Part shown: piece after piece, positions 7,046-14,445 of the stretch
How the letters are laid out: each line of letters begins with the position of its first letter
Numbering within the stretch: position 1 is the stretch's first letter
Source of the DNA: Pseudomonadota bacterium
Lineage (GTDB): Bacteria > Bdellovibrionota > Bacteriovoracia > Bacteriovoracales > Bacteriovoracaceae
Length of the DNA stretch: 31,903 bases
Assembly (NCBI GenBank): GCA_021299675.1
Contig: JAJTIF010000110.1
Span: 1-31,903, forward strand
Direction of reading: 5' to 3'
Position numbers and translations under genes: made by a program
The notes under the pieces: generated by a model
Told to the model about the DNA's origin: nothing
What the model saw: only the letters and a program-made list of their open reading frames with translations
Database searches by the model: none

Positions 7046-7830
7046 TGACTAGCTTTTTACTTCTTCCAATAACCTCTCTTTTATTTTTTATCCTCGCTTT
7101 TAATCTCAATCGACAGATCAACTACCCAGCCATCTCTGTTTCTCAACAAGACGCTGCCTTGAATTTTAAATCGGAATCACTCTCCCTTCTCTCTTTGGGA
7201 TTAAAAAGACTCATTTCTGATGTCATGTGGATTCAGACACTCATGGATTCAGACACTGATCACTACAAGAAGAAGGACTTGAACTCCTGGCTCTACCTAC
7301 GATTCTCAGCGATTGCAGGCCTCGACCCCAAATTCTATGAGAATTATTATTATGGTAGCCAGTACCTCATGATCGTTAAGGATGATCTACTCGGAGCAGA
7401 AGACCTTCTTACCAAAGGTATTAAATACTACCCCGACGATGTACAATTGAATTGGCAACTAGGCTTCCTCTACGGGATCGAAATGAAGCAACCACGAAGA
7501 GCCTTACCCTACTTTGATGCGATCAAATTTAATCCAAAGAGACCAAAGTTTTTTGATAGTCTCTATACTAAATTTTCAGCCAATATTTCAGGAAACCAGG
7601 AAGCTTTCGATTATGCACTTGAAGTTTGGACAAAGTTACCCGACGGGGACAATGTTAAAGAGAGGCTAGGAAAACAACTCTATACATTAAAAGCATTGAT
7701 TGATCTCGAGTGCCTTAATGGGGGAAAAACTGATTGCTCCAGACAAGACTTTTTGGGTAATGATTACAAAAAAGAAGAGGGGCACTGGAGTGCCCCTCTT
7801 CCGCTTATCAATCTCAAGCTTAAGAATTAG
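7045..7830 (+). CDS. Membrane-anchored repeat (TPR-like) protein in the pilG position
   Basis: 261 aa. An N-terminal hydrophobic anchor or signal (SFLLLPITSLLFFILAFNL) is followed by an alpha-helical region with weak tetratricopeptide character: DLLTKGIKYYPDDVQLNWQL, then RRALPYFDAIKFNPKRPKFF, then EAFDYALEVWTKLPDGDN. The start is ATG 7045; the upstream open frame to 6769 lies antisense to pilH and is discarded. It is divergent from pilH and convergent with pilA, with a 4-base stop overlap. M. xanthus has pilG between pilA and pilH; this gene sits in the same slot but on the other strand. Whether it is a PilG homologue cannot be decided by eye. It is probably exported or periplasmic and membrane-tethered. 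Confidence 0.7.
   Translation: MTSFLLLPITSLLFFILAFNLNRQINYPAISVSQQDAALNFKSESLSLLSLGLKRLISDVMWIQTLMDSDTDHYKKKDLNSWLYLRFSAIAGLDPKFYENYYYGSQYLMIVKDDLLGAEDLLTKGIKYYPDDVQLNWQLGFLYGIEMKQPRRALPYFDAIKFNPKRPKFFDSLYTKFSANISGNQEAFDYALEVWTKLPDGDNVKERLGKQLYTLKALIDLECLNGGKTDCSRQDFLGNDYKKEEGHWSAPLPLINLKLKN
7775..7800 (-). terminator. pilA: Intrinsic terminator of pilA, inside the convergent gene
   Basis: A perfect 12-bp inverted repeat, AAGAGGGGCACT / AGTGCCCCTCTT, has only two bases between its arms, so the real loop is four bases. On the minus strand it is followed by CTTTTTTG (7774-7767), the layout of a Rho-independent terminator. It lies 27 bases past the pilA stop (7827) and inside the last 20 codons of the plus-strand gene. 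No T-run follows on the plus strand, so it serves the pilin transcript. Confidence 0.8.
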
Positions 7831-8420
7831 TAACCAGCGCGAACAGTTCTGATCAATTTGTTATGATCGATAGAGAAGGCTGAAGAGGTTGTCGCAGTTG
7901 TATAGTTTTTATCTACGGCACCAACAGCACCAATTACAAATGTGCTTTCAGCAACGGCTGTGGTTCCACCATCAGCTGCGGCAAAAGTAGCAATGGCGGC
8001 AGTAGCACCAAGGGCTTTACCAGCACCGTAAAGTGTACAAGCTGATGCTGTTGTTGAGTTAGTACAAACTGCTTCTGTGGTGGCACAGGCCGAAGCACCG
8101 TTTTGAAGCAGGACCGCATCCATTGAGTTAAGAGTTGTACCGGTACCAAAACCGATAGCATAGTGTCTTTGAGCATGTTCGTTGATTGGGTTAAAGCCCA
8201 TGAAAAGCAGACATGGACCGTAGGTATCAAAGTCTGAATAGAATGACTGCTCAGCTGTATATACAGCTGAAAGCTGTAGTTTGGCTTCAGACGTCTTTGA
8301 CTTAGCTTGGTATTTTTTAAAGTTTGGCAGAGCAACAGCAGAAAGAATTCCGATGATCGCTACGACCACCATCAATTCAACAAGCGTAAAACCAGACTGG
8401 TTATTCGTTTTCGTACTCAT
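7827..8420 (-). CDS. pilA: Type IV major pilin PilA
   Basis: Structural subunit of the pilus; 197 aa precursor. The ten-residue leader ends in Gly10 and is followed by FTLVELMVVVAIIGILSAVA, the class III signal cut by PilD; mature Phe1 and Glu5 are present. The globular part contains AEQSFYSDFDTYGPC and RHYAIGF, then an Ala/Thr-rich low-complexity section (about 108-180). Cysteines at 70, 112, 119 and 128 could make two disulfides, more than the single C-terminal loop of classical pilins. The start is ATG 8420 with a strong GGAGG 5-9 bases upstream; the frame extends to 8444 without a suitable leader. It has its own promoter and terminator, so it is probably a separate, highly expressed transcript. 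Confidence 0.95.
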   Translation of the reverse strand: MSTKTNNQSGFTLVELMVVVAIIGILSAVALPNFKKYQAKSKTSEAKLQLSAVYTAEQSFYSDFDTYGPCLLFMGFNPINEHAQRHYAIGFGTGTTLNSMDAVLLQNGASACATTEAVCTNSTTASACTLYGAGKALGATAAIATFAAADGGTTAVAESTFVIGAVGAVDKNYTTATTSSAFSIDHNKLIRTVRAGY

Positions 8421-8563
8421 ATTTCCTCCAAAAATCTCAGCCATTAAGAGACTGAAGTTAACAGAAGCTTGTTAGGGGCTTCTGGGATCAAGTGTTTGAG
8501 CTCAATTTTTTCAAAGTGTATTAAGAACACCTTTCCAATTTTTTACTCATTGCCTGATGATTA

Positions 8564-8572
8564 ATTATACCA
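8564..8572 (-). promoter_or_regulatory. pilA: Extended -10 promoter of pilA
   Basis: The minus strand reads TGGTATAAT, a perfect extended -10. GTGAAA, 19 bases upstream of TATAAT, is at best a poor -35. The predicted start is near 8557, which gives a leader of about 137 bases. The leader contains a 6-bp stem (AGAAGC / GCTTCT, 8463-8483). I found no sigma54-type TGGCAC-N5-TTGC motif, which drives pilA in several other bacteria. Confidence 0.55.
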
Positions 8573-8670
8573 CCCATATCGAAATTTATTTCACTTTCCT
8601 TGAGCCCGGCCACAAACCCTTAATTTCATAGGCAGCACTTTATAACTACCCCGCCCAAAGGGCCTCAAGA

Positions 8671-8690
8671 CCGCCTCCATCTGGAGGCAG
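8671..8690 (-). other. GC-rich hairpin just downstream of pilC
   Basis: GCCTCC-AGAT-GGAGGC forms a perfect 6-bp stem with a tetraloop directly after the pilC stop, followed by a second short GCCC-TTT-GGGC stem. No U-run follows, so this is not a standard intrinsic terminator. It may protect the pilBTC mRNA 3' end or act with Rho. Confidence 0.35.
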
Positions 8691-8692
8691 CT

Positions 8693-9952
8693 CTAGTCTC
8701 CCACCTTATCTGCGGCGTTACCGCCTCCCTCATCATCTCCACCACCGGCAGACATAAAGATAGGCAGGTACATCGCGACTAGCACCAAGGCGATCATTCC
8801 CCCAAGGACTACAATAATAATAGGCTCTATAAGCTTGGTAAGGTTTGCCACAACTTCCTCAATTTCTTCCTCAAAGACCGTCGCTACTTTCATGAGCATC
8901 GTATCCAGGTTACCGGTAGACTCACCCACTTTAATCATCTGAACCACAAGGTCCGGAAAGTACTTTATTCGTCCCAAGGGCTCGGTGATGGACTTACCCT
9001 CAACAACTGCTTTTCTAACCGCGGTGAAGTCTTTGGCAATCTGCTGGTTATCGAGCGTCTCAATACATATATCAAGTGCATCGATAATAGGGACACCTGC
9101 GCTCAGCATAGTTGAGAGCGTTCTGGTGAACGAGCCAAGGTTCGCTTTAATGACAAGTTCACCAAAAAGTGGAGCCTTCATAAGGAATCTATCCCAGGCG
9201 AGCTTTCCATCTTTTGTTCTAATAAAATTCACAAATACCATACCCGCACCAATCGCGGCAGGTATCATGAGCATGGTATAGTCCTGAAAAAAATTAGATA
9301 TATCGATCACAAACTGCGTGACTGCAGGAATCTCCTGGCCTGACTCTTTGAGGATATCAACGAATTGTGGCACCACAAATGTCATAAGACCCCAAACAAC
9401 CAACACGCCGATCACGACAACGATAGCAGGATAGGTAAGTGCACCCTTAACTTGTTTCTTTAACTTATCTTGTTTTTCAAGAAACTCGGCCAGTTTGTTC
9501 AAAATGGTATCAAGGATACCTGCAGACTCACCGGCCTTAATAAGATTGCAGTAGAGTTTGTCGAAGGATTTAGTGCCTAACAAAGCTTCATAGAGAGACT
9601 TACCTCCCTCAACACTTAAAGCAACGTTCTTTATGGTCTTTTTAAAAAACAGGTTCTTCTCTTGCTTATACAATATCTCCAAACATTCCATGATCGGAAC
9701 GCCGGCATTAATAAGAATTGAAAGTTGACGAGTAAAACGCATCAAATCAGCTAGTCCAAACGGACTCGCTAGACCCTTATCAACCATCCACTGGCCAAGA
9801 TCGATGTCGAGAGCAGAGGGTGCGATCATACGTGAGGGACGAATGCCCTGACGTCTCAAGAGCTTCTTGGCATCCTTAAGACTGTCGGCATCGATTTCGC
9901 CTTCAACCTTTTTGCCATCATCTTTAATCCCAAAGTACTTATACTTTCCCAT
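8693..9952 (-). CDS. pilC: Type IV pilus inner-membrane platform protein PilC
   Basis: Polytopic protein on which the motor ATPases act; 419 aa, standard length. Two repeated T2SSF domains are clear: the first at about 70-195 (FTRQLSILINAGVPIMECLEIL ... KLIKAGESAGILD-like) and the second at about 275-395 (FTRTLSTMLSAGVPIIDALDI ... VQMIKVGESTGNLDTML). Membrane segments lie near 175-195, 225-245 and 380-400 (PIIIVVLGGMIALVLVAMYL). The C-terminus is an acidic, glycine-rich tail. The ATG abuts the TAA of pilT with no base between, indicating coupling. Confidence 0.96.
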   Translation of the reverse strand: MGKYKYFGIKDDGKKVEGEIDADSLKDAKKLLRRQGIRPSRMIAPSALDIDLGQWMVDKGLASPFGLADLMRFTRQLSILINAGVPIMECLEILYKQEKNLFFKKTIKNVALSVEGGKSLYEALLGTKSFDKLYCNLIKAGESAGILDTILNKLAEFLEKQDKLKKQVKGALTYPAIVVVIGVLVVWGLMTFVVPQFVDILKESGQEIPAVTQFVIDISNFFQDYTMLMIPAAIGAGMVFVNFIRTKDGKLAWDRFLMKAPLFGELVIKANLGSFTRTLSTMLSAGVPIIDALDICIETLDNQQIAKDFTAVRKAVVEGKSITEPLGRIKYFPDLVVQMIKVGESTGNLDTMLMKVATVFEEEIEEVVANLTKLIEPIIIVVLGGMIALVLVAMYLPIFMSAGGGDDEGGGNAADKVGD

Positions 9953-11086
9953 TTATTTTTTCTTCACTGGCCCAGTGAGTCCCATCATCCGCTGGAGTTC
10001 TTCAGGATTATTTGTGTAAGTAAGTGCTGTTTCGGAACTAATAATACCTCCATCCAGCATCTTCTTCAGACCTTGGTTCATCGTTGTCATACCGGACTCT
10101 TCCTGACCGATCTGCATCTGCGAATAGATCTGATGAATCTTATCCTCACGGATAAGATTTCGAATAGCAGGGGTAATACGCAGAATCTCTTGAACAGCTG
10201 CTCGCCCTTTAGGAATTTTCGGAAGCAGCTGCTGGGCAATAACACCTTGGAGAACAAACGAGAGAAGAGTTCTGATTTGCTCCTGCTGCTCGTGAGGGAA
10301 GACGTTAATAATACGGTTAATAGTTTGAACAGTGGAGTTGGTGTGAAGCGTTCCGAAAACAAGGTGGCCAGTCTCCGCAATCGTTAACGCAGCCTCAATT
10401 GTCTCCACATCTCGCAACTCACCAACCAGCACAATGTCCGGATCTTGTCTGAGAAGTGACTTTAACCCTTTACCAAAGGTGAGGGTGTCAGCTCCGATTT
10501 CTCTTTGGTTCACAATCGACATTTTATGAGAGTGAACAAATTCGACTGGATCCTCAAGGGTAATGATGTGTCCGGGTTGAGTGGAATTCAACCGGTCAAT
10601 CAGTGCTGCGAGAGTCGTGGACTTACCCGAACCGGTTGGTCCCGTCACAAGCACTAAGCCGTTTGAAACGTTCACAATGTCTAACAGGACTCGTGGCAGA
10701 CCAAGGGCATCGAAATCAGGGATAAGACTTGGAATCTGTCTAAAAACAGCTGCGACAGCATTCTTTGAGTAGAACACGTTGGCACGAAACCGTGCGAGTC
10801 CTTTGACTCCAAATGAAAAATCGAGTTCTAAGTTCTTTTCAAGCTCAGCCTTTTGCTTCTCAGTCAAAATTTGATAAATTAATCTTTTGGTATCATCTGG
10901 ACTAAGAGCACCGACTTTTACACGAACAATGTCTCCACTTATTCGCATCCCTGGTGCCGTTCCGACGGTAAGGTGCAAGTCTGAGGCACCTGACTCAACC
11001 ATGACCTTAAACAGCTGCTGAATTTGTAAATTACCGACACCAGCATCGCCAGTTCTCGTATTGGTTTTAGTTGACTCTGAACTCAT
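9953..11086 (-). CDS. pilT: Pilus retraction ATPase PilT
   Basis: Hexameric cytoplasmic ATPase that depolymerises the pilus; 377 aa. Visible are Walker A GPTGSGKST, the Asp box (ITLEDPVEFVH), Walker B DPDIVLVGELRD, the His box (GHLVFGTLHTNS) and the PilT-specific AIRNLIRE motif near residue 310, which separates it from PilB. An extra N-terminal stretch of about 20 polar residues precedes the usual PilT start. AGGAGA lies 4-9 bases before the ATG. The gap to pilB is 12 bases. Confidence 0.97.
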   Translation of the reverse strand: MSSESTKTNTRTGDAGVGNLQIQQLFKVMVESGASDLHLTVGTAPGMRISGDIVRVKVGALSPDDTKRLIYQILTEKQKAELEKNLELDFSFGVKGLARFRANVFYSKNAVAAVFRQIPSLIPDFDALGLPRVLLDIVNVSNGLVLVTGPTGSGKSTTLAALIDRLNSTQPGHIITLEDPVEFVHSHKMSIVNQREIGADTLTFGKGLKSLLRQDPDIVLVGELRDVETIEAALTIAETGHLVFGTLHTNSTVQTINRIINVFPHEQQEQIRTLLSFVLQGVIAQQLLPKIPKGRAAVQEILRITPAIRNLIREDKIHQIYSQMQIGQEESGMTTMNQGLKKMLDGGIISSETALTYTNNPEELQRMMGLTGPVKKK

Positions 11087-11098
11087 GTCTTCTCCTGA

Positions 11099-12769
11099 CT
11101 ACAGGTTATCGTTTGAAGAATTTCCTATAGCTTCTTCAAGTGTCGTTAATCCTTGCGCCACCTTAGTCAGCGCACACATTCTTAATGTCTTCATACCATC
11201 GCGAATGGCCTGTCGTTTTAGATCATCAGTGGAGCCATTTTTCAAAATAAGTTCTCGTACCTTCGATGTCATGGCCAAGACCTCGTATATGGCAACCCGT
11301 CCCTTGTATCCCGTTCCATTACAAGCCTCGCATCCCTTGCCTTGATAAACCTTGATCTTCTCAGCAGATGAAGGGGCAAAACCACAAGCGATCAACTCTT
11401 CGAGTGTGACCTTTTTTTCTTCACGACAATTCAAACAAATCTTACGACATAGACGTTGCGCTACAACCACATTCAAAGCTGCGACAACAAGGAAAGGCTC
11501 GACCCCCATATTGAGAAGTCTGGTGACTGTCGATGGAGCATCATTCGTGTGAAGTGTTGAAAGGACCAAGTGACCGGTGAGCGCAGCCTCGACTGCAATT
11601 TCTCCAACCTCTAGGTCTCGAATCTCTCCCACCATGATGATATCGGGGTCTTGTCGCAAGAATGCTTTTAGTGAAGAGGCAAAGGTGAGACCGATGTCCT
11701 TCTTGACGTTAACCTGATTTACACCTTCGAGGTTAAATTCAACTGGATCTTCCGCTGTAGAAATATTGTTATCGATAGTGTTGAGCTCTGCTAGAGCAGA
11801 GTAGAGCGTTGTTGTTTTCCCAGATCCGGTCGGCCCCGTCACAAGACACATCCCATACGGGCGGTAGATCCCTTCTTTAAACACATCAAGTTGCTTTTGC
11901 TCAAATCCAAGTTTTGTCATGTCGAGCTGAAGGTTTGACGAGTCTAGCAATCGAAGAACAATTTTTTCACCAAAGAGCGTTGGCAGGGATGAAACACGAT
12001 AGTCGATTGGCTTCCCGCCGATCATAAGCTTAATCCTTCCATCCATTGGTTTTCTTTTTTCAGAAATATCCATCTGGGACAGGATTTTTAATCGGGAAAC
12101 AATAGATGCCATCATGCTTTTAGGTGGTGATGCCGCCTCCACAAGAGATCCATCAATACGGAATCGAATACGAAAGTTTTTTTCGTAGGGCTCGACGTGA
12201 ATATCAGAAGCCTTTTTAACAAAGGCTTCGGCGAGCATCCTGTTTACAAAGGTGACAACATCATCTCCGATATCCTCAGCCCTCACTGTCTCCTCTGTTG
12301 CAGACGAGGCTGTTACCTCAACAATATTACCGAGCAAATCATCTACAGAATCTTTTATTCCAGAGAAGAGCTTTCTCCACGAGGAAAGATTTGTAAGAAT
12401 GAATTCCACCTGCTTCTTAAAATAATCAGACAGCTCCTTGGTTCCCTCCCCTACGACAGTAGGATCGAAGGTTGCAAGAGTAACTTTGTTAGCCGTTTTT
12501 TGGATAGGTATGGCACGATACTTAAGAACTAGTCTTTTCTTTAATGATGAGAGTGTATCAGTAGGAACTTTTGCGTTCTTTAGATCAATAAATGTCATTG
12601 TGTATTTTTCAGAAACAATTTTCGCAAATTTATTTTCATCAAAATAGGGCATCCGAAGGAGCTCAAACTCGGATACCTCGTCCTCTCGTCCCATAGAAAG
12701 ACGACGCAACTCTTTCAAAGTTGCCATACCCGTATTGGTAACAACTTCAATAAACTCTTTCCGAATCAT
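11099..12769 (-). CDS. pilB: Pilus extension ATPase PilB
   Basis: GspE/PilB-family hexameric ATPase that powers pilus polymerisation; 556 aa. The N-terminal MshEN-like domain (about 1-140) may bind a nucleotide second messenger, as in other PilB proteins. The ATPase core has Walker A GPTGSGKTTTL, the Asp box (TAEDPVEF), Walker B DPDIIMVGEIRD and the His box (GHLVLSTLHTND). The zinc tetracysteine (CRKICLNC ... CEAC) is intact. GAGGG lies about 6 bases before the ATG. The 63-base gap upstream is the largest in this run of genes and could hold a secondary promoter (TGGTATTCT near 12786-12796 on the minus strand), but the match is weak. Confidence 0.97.
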   Translation of the reverse strand: MIRKEFIEVVTNTGMATLKELRRLSMGREDEVSEFELLRMPYFDENKFAKIVSEKYTMTFIDLKNAKVPTDTLSSLKKRLVLKYRAIPIQKTANKVTLATFDPTVVGEGTKELSDYFKKQVEFILTNLSSWRKLFSGIKDSVDDLLGNIVEVTASSATEETVRAEDIGDDVVTFVNRMLAEAFVKKASDIHVEPYEKNFRIRFRIDGSLVEAASPPKSMMASIVSRLKILSQMDISEKRKPMDGRIKLMIGGKPIDYRVSSLPTLFGEKIVLRLLDSSNLQLDMTKLGFEQKQLDVFKEGIYRPYGMCLVTGPTGSGKTTTLYSALAELNTIDNNISTAEDPVEFNLEGVNQVNVKKDIGLTFASSLKAFLRQDPDIIMVGEIRDLEVGEIAVEAALTGHLVLSTLHTNDAPSTVTRLLNMGVEPFLVVAALNVVVAQRLCRKICLNCREEKKVTLEELIACGFAPSSAEKIKVYQGKGCEACNGTGYKGRVAIYEVLAMTSKVRELILKNGSTDDLKRQAIRDGMKTLRMCALTKVAQGLTTLEEAIGNSSNDNL

Positions 12770-12832
12770 AGTTACCCTCTACCTACAAGAATACCAGCAT
12801 TTCGGAATGTAAGTGCATGAAGTTAAAAATAA

Positions 12833-13513
12833 TTAGGCCAATCCCCAAAACTTAACCGCGTGTTTAGCTTGAGTAATAAGCAAGGATTCACCGTCGATGT
12901 ATTCTTTGACTTTACCCGGGATAGAATTCGCATGAAGTGTGTGGAGATAGTTATAGTCCCAAAAGACCCAATTGCTACTCAGAGAGCCTTTTATGACCAG
13001 TTGCCGTGAACAACAATTCACCACACAAACCCTTTCAGAGGGATCCAGTTGATCAAAAAAACTAAACTGATCAAAATCATCTCCCATTCTTCGAGAGAAT
13101 TGAGTTGAGACTAGTCCCCGATCATCGAGGATGATTTTAGTAACATTCGCCATGGCACCATCGCCAAGAATGATCCAATGGTCGATGTTCCATTTCTTGG
13201 CATACAAAGGAATTAGCTCCTCGAGTGCCGTAGCATCAGTGTTAGTGCCTATCCAATCACCGGCATTATTTTTAAGACAATTCACTGCTTTCCATTTCTG
13301 TGAAAAACTCGATAACTGAGGGAGGTAGTTCAATTTATAGGGAGAAGTTATATTTAACCCAAAATAATCACCCATTGATGAGAGAGGTGGTAAAGCCCTT
13401 TCATCCAAGACATCTATGAGATCGTAACGATGAAGACTTTTCAGGAGTTCACGGTATATTGCGGGAGACTTCGAATGAGAGATGTTTGCCCCAATTAATC
13501 CCAGCTTTATCAA
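12833..13513 (-). CDS. aroE: Shikimate dehydrogenase-like protein (diverged, short)
   Basis: AroE reduces 3-dehydroshikimate with NADPH. This 226-aa protein keeps the catalytic and substrate residues: SHSKSP (SxS), the lysine in NITSPYK, the asparagine in AVNCL, GTNTDA with its aspartate, and the glutamine in TQAKHAVKFW. The cofactor half is unusual. The glycine-rich loop reads GDGAMA instead of GAGGAA, and the NADP-binding Asn-Arg-Thr segment appears as FSRRMG. It is about 45 residues shorter than typical AroE. The start codon is TTG, overlapping the ribF stop (TTGA), with AAGGCGGGAG upstream; no other in-frame start keeps the N-terminal motif. It may be a functional AroE with altered cofactor preference or a quinate/shikimate-type paralogue. 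Confidence 0.78.
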   Translation of the reverse strand: MIKLGLIGANISHSKSPAIYRELLKSLHRYDLIDVLDERALPPLSSMGDYFGLNITSPYKLNYLPQLSSFSQKWKAVNCLKNNAGDWIGTNTDATALEELIPLYAKKWNIDHWIILGDGAMANVTKIILDDRGLVSTQFSRRMGDDFDQFSFFDQLDPSERVCVVNCCSRQLVIKGSLSSNWVFWDYNYLHTLHANSIPGKVKEYIDGESLLITQAKHAVKFWGLA

Positions 13514-14445
13514 GCTCCCGCCTTGGCTGTGATAATATCCATTTTTATTTGTGCTACCAGATCATTCACACTTGAAAACTTCATCTCATCGCGGATTCGC
13601 TTAATAAACTGTACCTCAATACTCTCCCCATAAATTGTTTCATCGAAATCAATAAGATGAGTTTCAACTGTCGTTAATCTGGTGGAATTAAAAGTCGGAT
13701 TATAGCCGATGTTAGTGACTGATTTATAAATCATCCCTCTATAGTTACAAAGCGATGAATAAACCCCGCGCATAGGAATGACCAGGTCTTCGGAGTATGC
13801 TAAGTTCGCAGTCGGCACCCCAATAATTTTACCTCTCCCTTCACCTTTAACCACAAGCCCAGATAGACTGTAGTTTCTATTCAGCATTGCTGACACGGCA
13901 TCAACCTTACCAGCACGAATGTTCTCGCGAATAAGGGATGATGAAATGAGATTTCCCCCAAACTCATAAGCCGGAAAACTAATCACTTGAATACGTTTAT
14001 TCTTTTCCTCGCTGCAGATTTCTCTGACAACATCGGCGTCACCCGACTTGTTTGAACCGAAGGCAAAATCCCATCCAAGGAAAATGGACTTCACCGCCTT
14101 CACCCCTAAAACATAGGTCTCGAGGAACTGCCTAGCCGAAAGTGTTGAGAAGTCACGAGTGAATGGGATTTCCACAAGCCAGCGGCATCCGATCGCCGCA
14201 AGAAGCTCATTTTTCTTCTCCCTACTTACAAGAAGGAATGGTTCGTTTTTCTCTTGAAGTATCTTTTTAGGATGTGGATTAAATGTGATGACAACCAATT
14301 CCTGATTAAGCTCTTTGGCCTTAGCAAGCTGTGCCCTTAATAATTGTTGGTGTCCAAGATGAATCCCGTCAAAGTTTCCGAAGCATAACGCAACATCACC
14401 TAGATTATGATCGACAATACTATCTAAATTTCTAAGTAGGATCAT
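13510..14445 (-). CDS. ribF: Bifunctional riboflavin kinase / FMN adenylyltransferase RibF
   Basis: Makes FMN and FAD from riboflavin in the cytoplasm. The N-terminal adenylyltransferase domain shows CFGNFDGIHLGHQQLL and FNPHPKKIL. The C-terminal kinase domain shows GRGKIIGVPTANL, IGYNPTF and the ETHLIDFDETIYGE motif. It is 311 aa from ATG 14445 (MILLRNLDS), which has GAAGAG 6 bases upstream. The frame also allows ATG 14472, which would add nine residues not typical of the family. It overlaps batD by 14 bases and the aroE-like gene by 4. Confidence 0.95.
   Translation of the reverse strand: MILLRNLDSIVDHNLGDVALCFGNFDGIHLGHQQLLRAQLAKAKELNQELVVITFNPHPKKILQEKNEPFLLVSREKKNELLAAIGCRWLVEIPFTRDFSTLSARQFLETYVLGVKAVKSIFLGWDFAFGSNKSGDADVVREICSEEKNKRIQVISFPAYEFGGNLISSSLIRENIRAGKVDAVSAMLNRNYSLSGLVVKGEGRGKIIGVPTANLAYSEDLVIPMRGVYSSLCNYRGMIYKSVTNIGYNPTFNSTRLTTVETHLIDFDETIYGESIEVQFIKRIRDEMKFSSVNDLVAQIKMDIITAKAGA

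Noticed and set aside
12770..12832. Terminator in the aroE-pilB gap
   Set aside because: No stable hairpin with a T-run on the minus strand; at most a weak -10-like TGGTATTCT was found.
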